From NCBI GenBank assembly GCA_000149265.1, contig CH003266.1:1725751-1789750 (forward strand): 64,000 nt of DNA. The letters run 5' to 3'. Of the stretch, positions 60,777 to 64,000 are shown piece after piece. The DNA comes from Ciona savignyi. Lineage: Eukaryota; Chordata; Ascidiacea; Phlebobranchia; Cionidae. A program made the translations under genes and the position numbers. The notes under the pieces are model-generated. The model saw nothing but the letters and a program-made list of their open reading frames with translations, was not told where the DNA came from and did not search any database. Position 1 is the first letter of the stretch, and each line of letters begins with the position of its first letter.

Positions 60777-61423
60777 TTGCTTGATTATGATATCTCACCA
60801 TGTTGTTTTTAAACAGCGTCCCGATAAGCGGGTAACTAGAATTTAAGATGTCAAGATTTAGCGAATTTTTCTTCACGATTAAAGTCTGTGATAAATGTAA
60901 CATCACGAACTACAAATATCGTAGCTGACAGTATCATTCTAAAACCTTTTCGGTCAACCTGGCTGGCCCCGCAGAAATATTTAGTATGGCGTCATAAATA
61001 TGGCGTGTCCCGGGTCAAGTTTAATAGTGTGGCCTGGATTCGGTGGATTCAAAATGAAAGTAGCTATGAGTTATTACCACATTGCAATAGCTCCTGCAAC
61101 TCGACGTTGAGCGTAAGATAATTCTCCCACGTTTTTCTATTTAAAGGGATTACCAAGTGTGTATTTCAGGAATTAATGCTATGACGACGTTAATAAAATC
61201 CTACCTCACCCCTCATATCATGACTTTCTTATTATCATTACAGTAATAAGGTCATATGGTAAGTGATACCACAAAGTATATTATGACGTCATCGTACTTT
61301 TTACCGCACCCCCTCACCCTACGAATGGGCGGGGGTTACCCATTCACCCAGGATCAAAGAGTTGCTTACCTGCACCCTGGACAGAGTAGCGGGAACCCAC
61401 ACACGATTGGTAAGATCATTTAG

Positions 61424-61715
61424 GAATAGGATATTCATGTTTATCCCCGTAAATGGGAAAACCAAGGGGGTTAACACACGGTCAATCGTCAGATCACCTC
61501 GCGCCCAGCCGTCGGGTTTCCGGAGCTATAACAGTATTTTGTATATTTAAACATCCCTTTAATTTTGTATATCCCATTAATCCTCTAGGTTCAGGCAATG
61601 TCCGTTAAGTGCCTTGCCCAAGGACACAACCGACTAGCTAGCGCCCAGTTTCAAACCTGTAACCTTTCGGCTGAAAGGCGTCACACTAAACCACAAGACT
61701 AACTGGTCGGACTTA
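61424..61715 (-). repeat. tRNA-derived SINE-like element, reverse, full length
   Basis: Starts with GGATATTCATGTTTATCCCC and ends with CTAACTGGTCGGACTT. All family blocks are recognisable. Confidence 0.82.
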
Positions 61716-62726
61716 GCCTAGTAGATATGCGTTTTTACCTTAATCTGAATCGCCCAACTAGAAGAAGTTGTCCAAATGTGGTATATTTTTTAATGCTTAT
61801 GATGATGTGCAGACAATCTATGTTTTTAGTGAGGGGAGTCAGTAACATTTTTGTCTTTCAAGTTATGTTGTTTAATAGAATGTACATAAGTTTAAACTTA
61901 AACTAGGTGGGTACATCATCATAAGGAATAAAACGATCACACGATCATGTATATTAACTCGCGCAACCCAACCATTTTTTTGCGGACGAAACTTTAGCTT
62001 GGTTAAAATTATATATGCTAAAAACATGTTAAGAAAAACTATCATTACATATGTTTCTGGAATTCAACGTATACCACCATTAAGACATTCATCATGTTTT
62101 TTATATACCTATTTTTTATATCAAAGACTAAAACATAATTTTTCCTATGTACTACCCCGATAACACGGTAGTGGGCTGTGGTATAATTTAACATTATTTA
62201 CCAGTGTGATAACGCTCTTTGAGGGGATAATACATTTTCTGTCAGTCTACATACCTCATTAAAACACTAATCTATCGTTACGCAACCAGATTATCCAGAA
62301 ATCGCTGATTCCTACCGAACAAACATACCAAATCTACCATTTGAAGTACGTATCAAATTTTGTTTGTATTTTTTTGTAAGTATCATATTTTTTTGTAAGT
62401 AACATATTTTTTGTATTTTTTTGTAAGTATCATATTTTGTTGTATTTTTTTGTAAGTATCATATTTTTTCTAAGAACGAAAGCGTTGTTTATGTGATTTT
62501 TTGTAATTACTAAGTTAGCTGAACTGCCACAGTGCGCTATAAAACTTACTGAGAGGTAAATTTAATGTGCTACGGTCTACGTAGGAAAGTGTTCTTTGGG
62601 TTATATAGACGTAATAACTGCTTAGTGACACACAATGCACTGTGTTTTGCAATAACCTCTTATGTTGTGCAGTACATGGAACATACAAGCGGACCAAACA
62701 AGCACCACATACCAAACTCCACAGCA

Positions 62727-63752
62727 ATGACGTCATATTACCACGGAAACATGACGTATACACCATACCCATACATCACGCTCCCATCAGGCAATAGCGA
62801 AGCCTCCAACACTGAGGGGAAATACCCAAATGACGACATAATAAGGGTTGATGATGAGACAGAATCACCAGATACCGTACCAGTTTATCCATGGATGCGA
62901 GCCCATGGTAAGTAGTGGTGGTTATGTACGGTCGTGTGGCCAATTAGTTAATGTATTCGATACATTTTCCACCGACTATTATACAAAAACGGTCCTAGTG
63001 ACGAACCCATCTTGTGTTAAATACCAAACTCAAAAAGTACCGGTGATCTTGACTACACCGACATACTCATTGGTGGTACCTAGATCATGCAGATTCGAGC
63101 GACTAGTTTAAACTCGAAGTAATATTGCAGTGCAAGCTCCTAATACCCGGCTTGATAAACTCCGGGGCCGATTATTGGTGCAGGTGGTGTGGCGATTAAA
63201 CAAATTAAAACATACACATCCGACTGCAGGTATCCGGGAGCTGACGGTCTAAAACACAAGTAGTTAGCGTTTGAAACACATTTTTTGTGTTTATACAATG
63301 CTAAATCTTAAACCCACAATTGTAGTATTTTAATACAGTTTGTTTTTATATCGAATTCTTCAGATTTTTTTTCTTTTTTTATACGGAGCCAAGTTTCGAA
63401 CCCATGATGGGCTTGGCCAATACACTGTTTTTGCATATAGCAGTCGGTATATGTATCGGTCGCGTTAACCATTCGGCAATACGACCGTACTCGAATTCTG
63501 AATAACCTCCACACAGGGAGCCACCGACGCAGAGGGCGCCAAACGTACTCCCGCCACCAGACGTTGGAACTGGAGAAGGAGTTCCACTACAACCGGTATC
63601 TCACCCGCAGACGTCGCATTGAGGTCGCCCACACCCTTGCTCTCACCGAGCGGCAAATCAAGATTTGGTTCCAAAATCGACGCATGAAATGGAAGAAGGA
63701 GAATAAAGACGTAACTGACGTCACATCCGACGCGATTCTTATTGAAAAATAA
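62727..63752 (+). CDS. Hox6: Hox homeobox protein, central class (Hox6-like)
   Basis: Homeodomain transcription factor. Exons 62727-62907 and 63517-63752; donor GCCCATG/gtaagt, acceptor CCACACAG. Exon 1 ends in the PBC-binding hexapeptide region VYPWMRAHG; exon 2 begins six residues before the homeodomain. Homeodomain features: [20 protein letters not shown] at its start, then [13 protein letters not shown] and [16 protein letters not shown] with Gln50. The Q-T-Y N-terminal arm and KENK end are Hox6/7/8-like. A short tail ends AILIEK. Start chosen at MTSYYHG, which resembles the MSSYF start of Hox proteins (138 aa). In-frame ATGs at 62676 and 62565 would give longer forms, and TATGTTGTGCAG at 62661-62672 could be a 3' splice site. 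The exact paralogue number is inference. Confidence 0.82.
63381..63490 (-). repeat. tRNA-like element in the Hox intron
   Basis: Minus strand: ends GTACGGT and CTCCGTAT can pair at six positions, with box A CCGAATGGTTAACGCGACC and box B ATGGGTTCGAAAC. Same family as 60662-60776. It ends 26 bp before Hox exon 2. Confidence 0.55.
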
Positions 63753-64000
63753 TGCAATCTTTATAAACATCATTCGTAACATTGCTCCAATTCCATGTCT
63801 GTATTATTGAGTCTTCATAATCGCCGTACAAAGTTTGCGTCGTTGTACTAGTTACCGTACAGATTCACCTCCTTTATATCTGCGCCATTTTCACGATGAT
63901 GGTCGATTGCACAACTGGTTTACAGGTTCTCTTTCGCTTTTCGCGAACTGTAATTGCTAAACTAACAAACACGTTTTTGTCAAGTCAAACAATGGCGAGG
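63753..64000. other. Hox 3' flank
   Basis: Start of the Hox 3'UTR and downstream DNA. No canonical AATAAA is seen in the 248 bp available, so the transcript probably runs past the window. Confidence 0.4.

Larger units (their letters stand above)
58530..62560. other. Intergenic region upstream of the Hox gene
   Basis: Holds array-derived scraps (58880-59180, 59580-59700), a SINE tail (59462-59532), a tRNA-like element (60662-60776), a reverse SINE (61424-61715) and a TTTTTTTGTAAGTATCATAT tandem run (62340-62470). The stretch 59900-60440 is free of recognised repeats, less AT-rich, and has CAATAAATATGAATTATGG and CTTTATGTCGTCATAA. It is a candidate cis-regulatory region (inference). Confidence 0.45.

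Overview
The window is animal genomic DNA: AT-rich, with short spliced exons, tRNA-derived SINE-like repeats, hAT-type MITEs and a Hox gene with a hexapeptide. The protein set (a CFAP251/WDR66 orthologue, an ACOX1 orthologue, a compact central-class Hox gene) and the repeats suggest a tunicate, most likely an ascidian such as Ciona. That species call is inference; no database was searched.

Layout. (1) 1422-19668, minus strand: a complete 22-exon CFAP251/WDR66 gene, rebuilt exon by exon. All phases agree and the CDS is 3,627 nt (1,208 aa). Its introns hold a tRNA-Leu(UAA) gene, SINEs, four hAT MITEs, and an inverted duplication around a 100-N assembly gap. (2) 19669-21667: a head-to-head intergenic region with exactly 1,999 bp between the two start codons. 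(3) 21668-32462, plus strand: a complete 15-exon peroxisomal acyl-CoA oxidase (ACOX1) ending in the PTS1 signal SKL. Exon 3 is present in three phase-matched tandem versions (3a, 3b, 3c), apparently mutually exclusive. (4) 33.9-35.4 kb: a tandem satellite with a unit of about 340 bp. (5) About 35.5-59.7 kb: an array of seven tandemly duplicated three-exon genes for small secreted peptides. Each has a near-invariant signal peptide, a hypervariable basic segment with a C-x5-C loop and an Arg/Trp patch, a 23-nt micro-exon, and an acidic C-terminal exon. The layout resembles that of host-defence peptide precursors. Each unit has a conserved octamer/TATA promoter, and most also carry a decayed second promoter copy. 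(6) 59.7-62.5 kb: a non-coding region upstream of Hox. (7) 62727-63752, plus strand: a two-exon Hox gene (YPWM plus Antp-type homeodomain, Hox6-like).

The most striking item is the seven-gene secreted-peptide array, which I do not recognise as a described family. Second is the triplicated ACOX1 exon 3, an expansion of an alternative exon known from vertebrate ACOX1.
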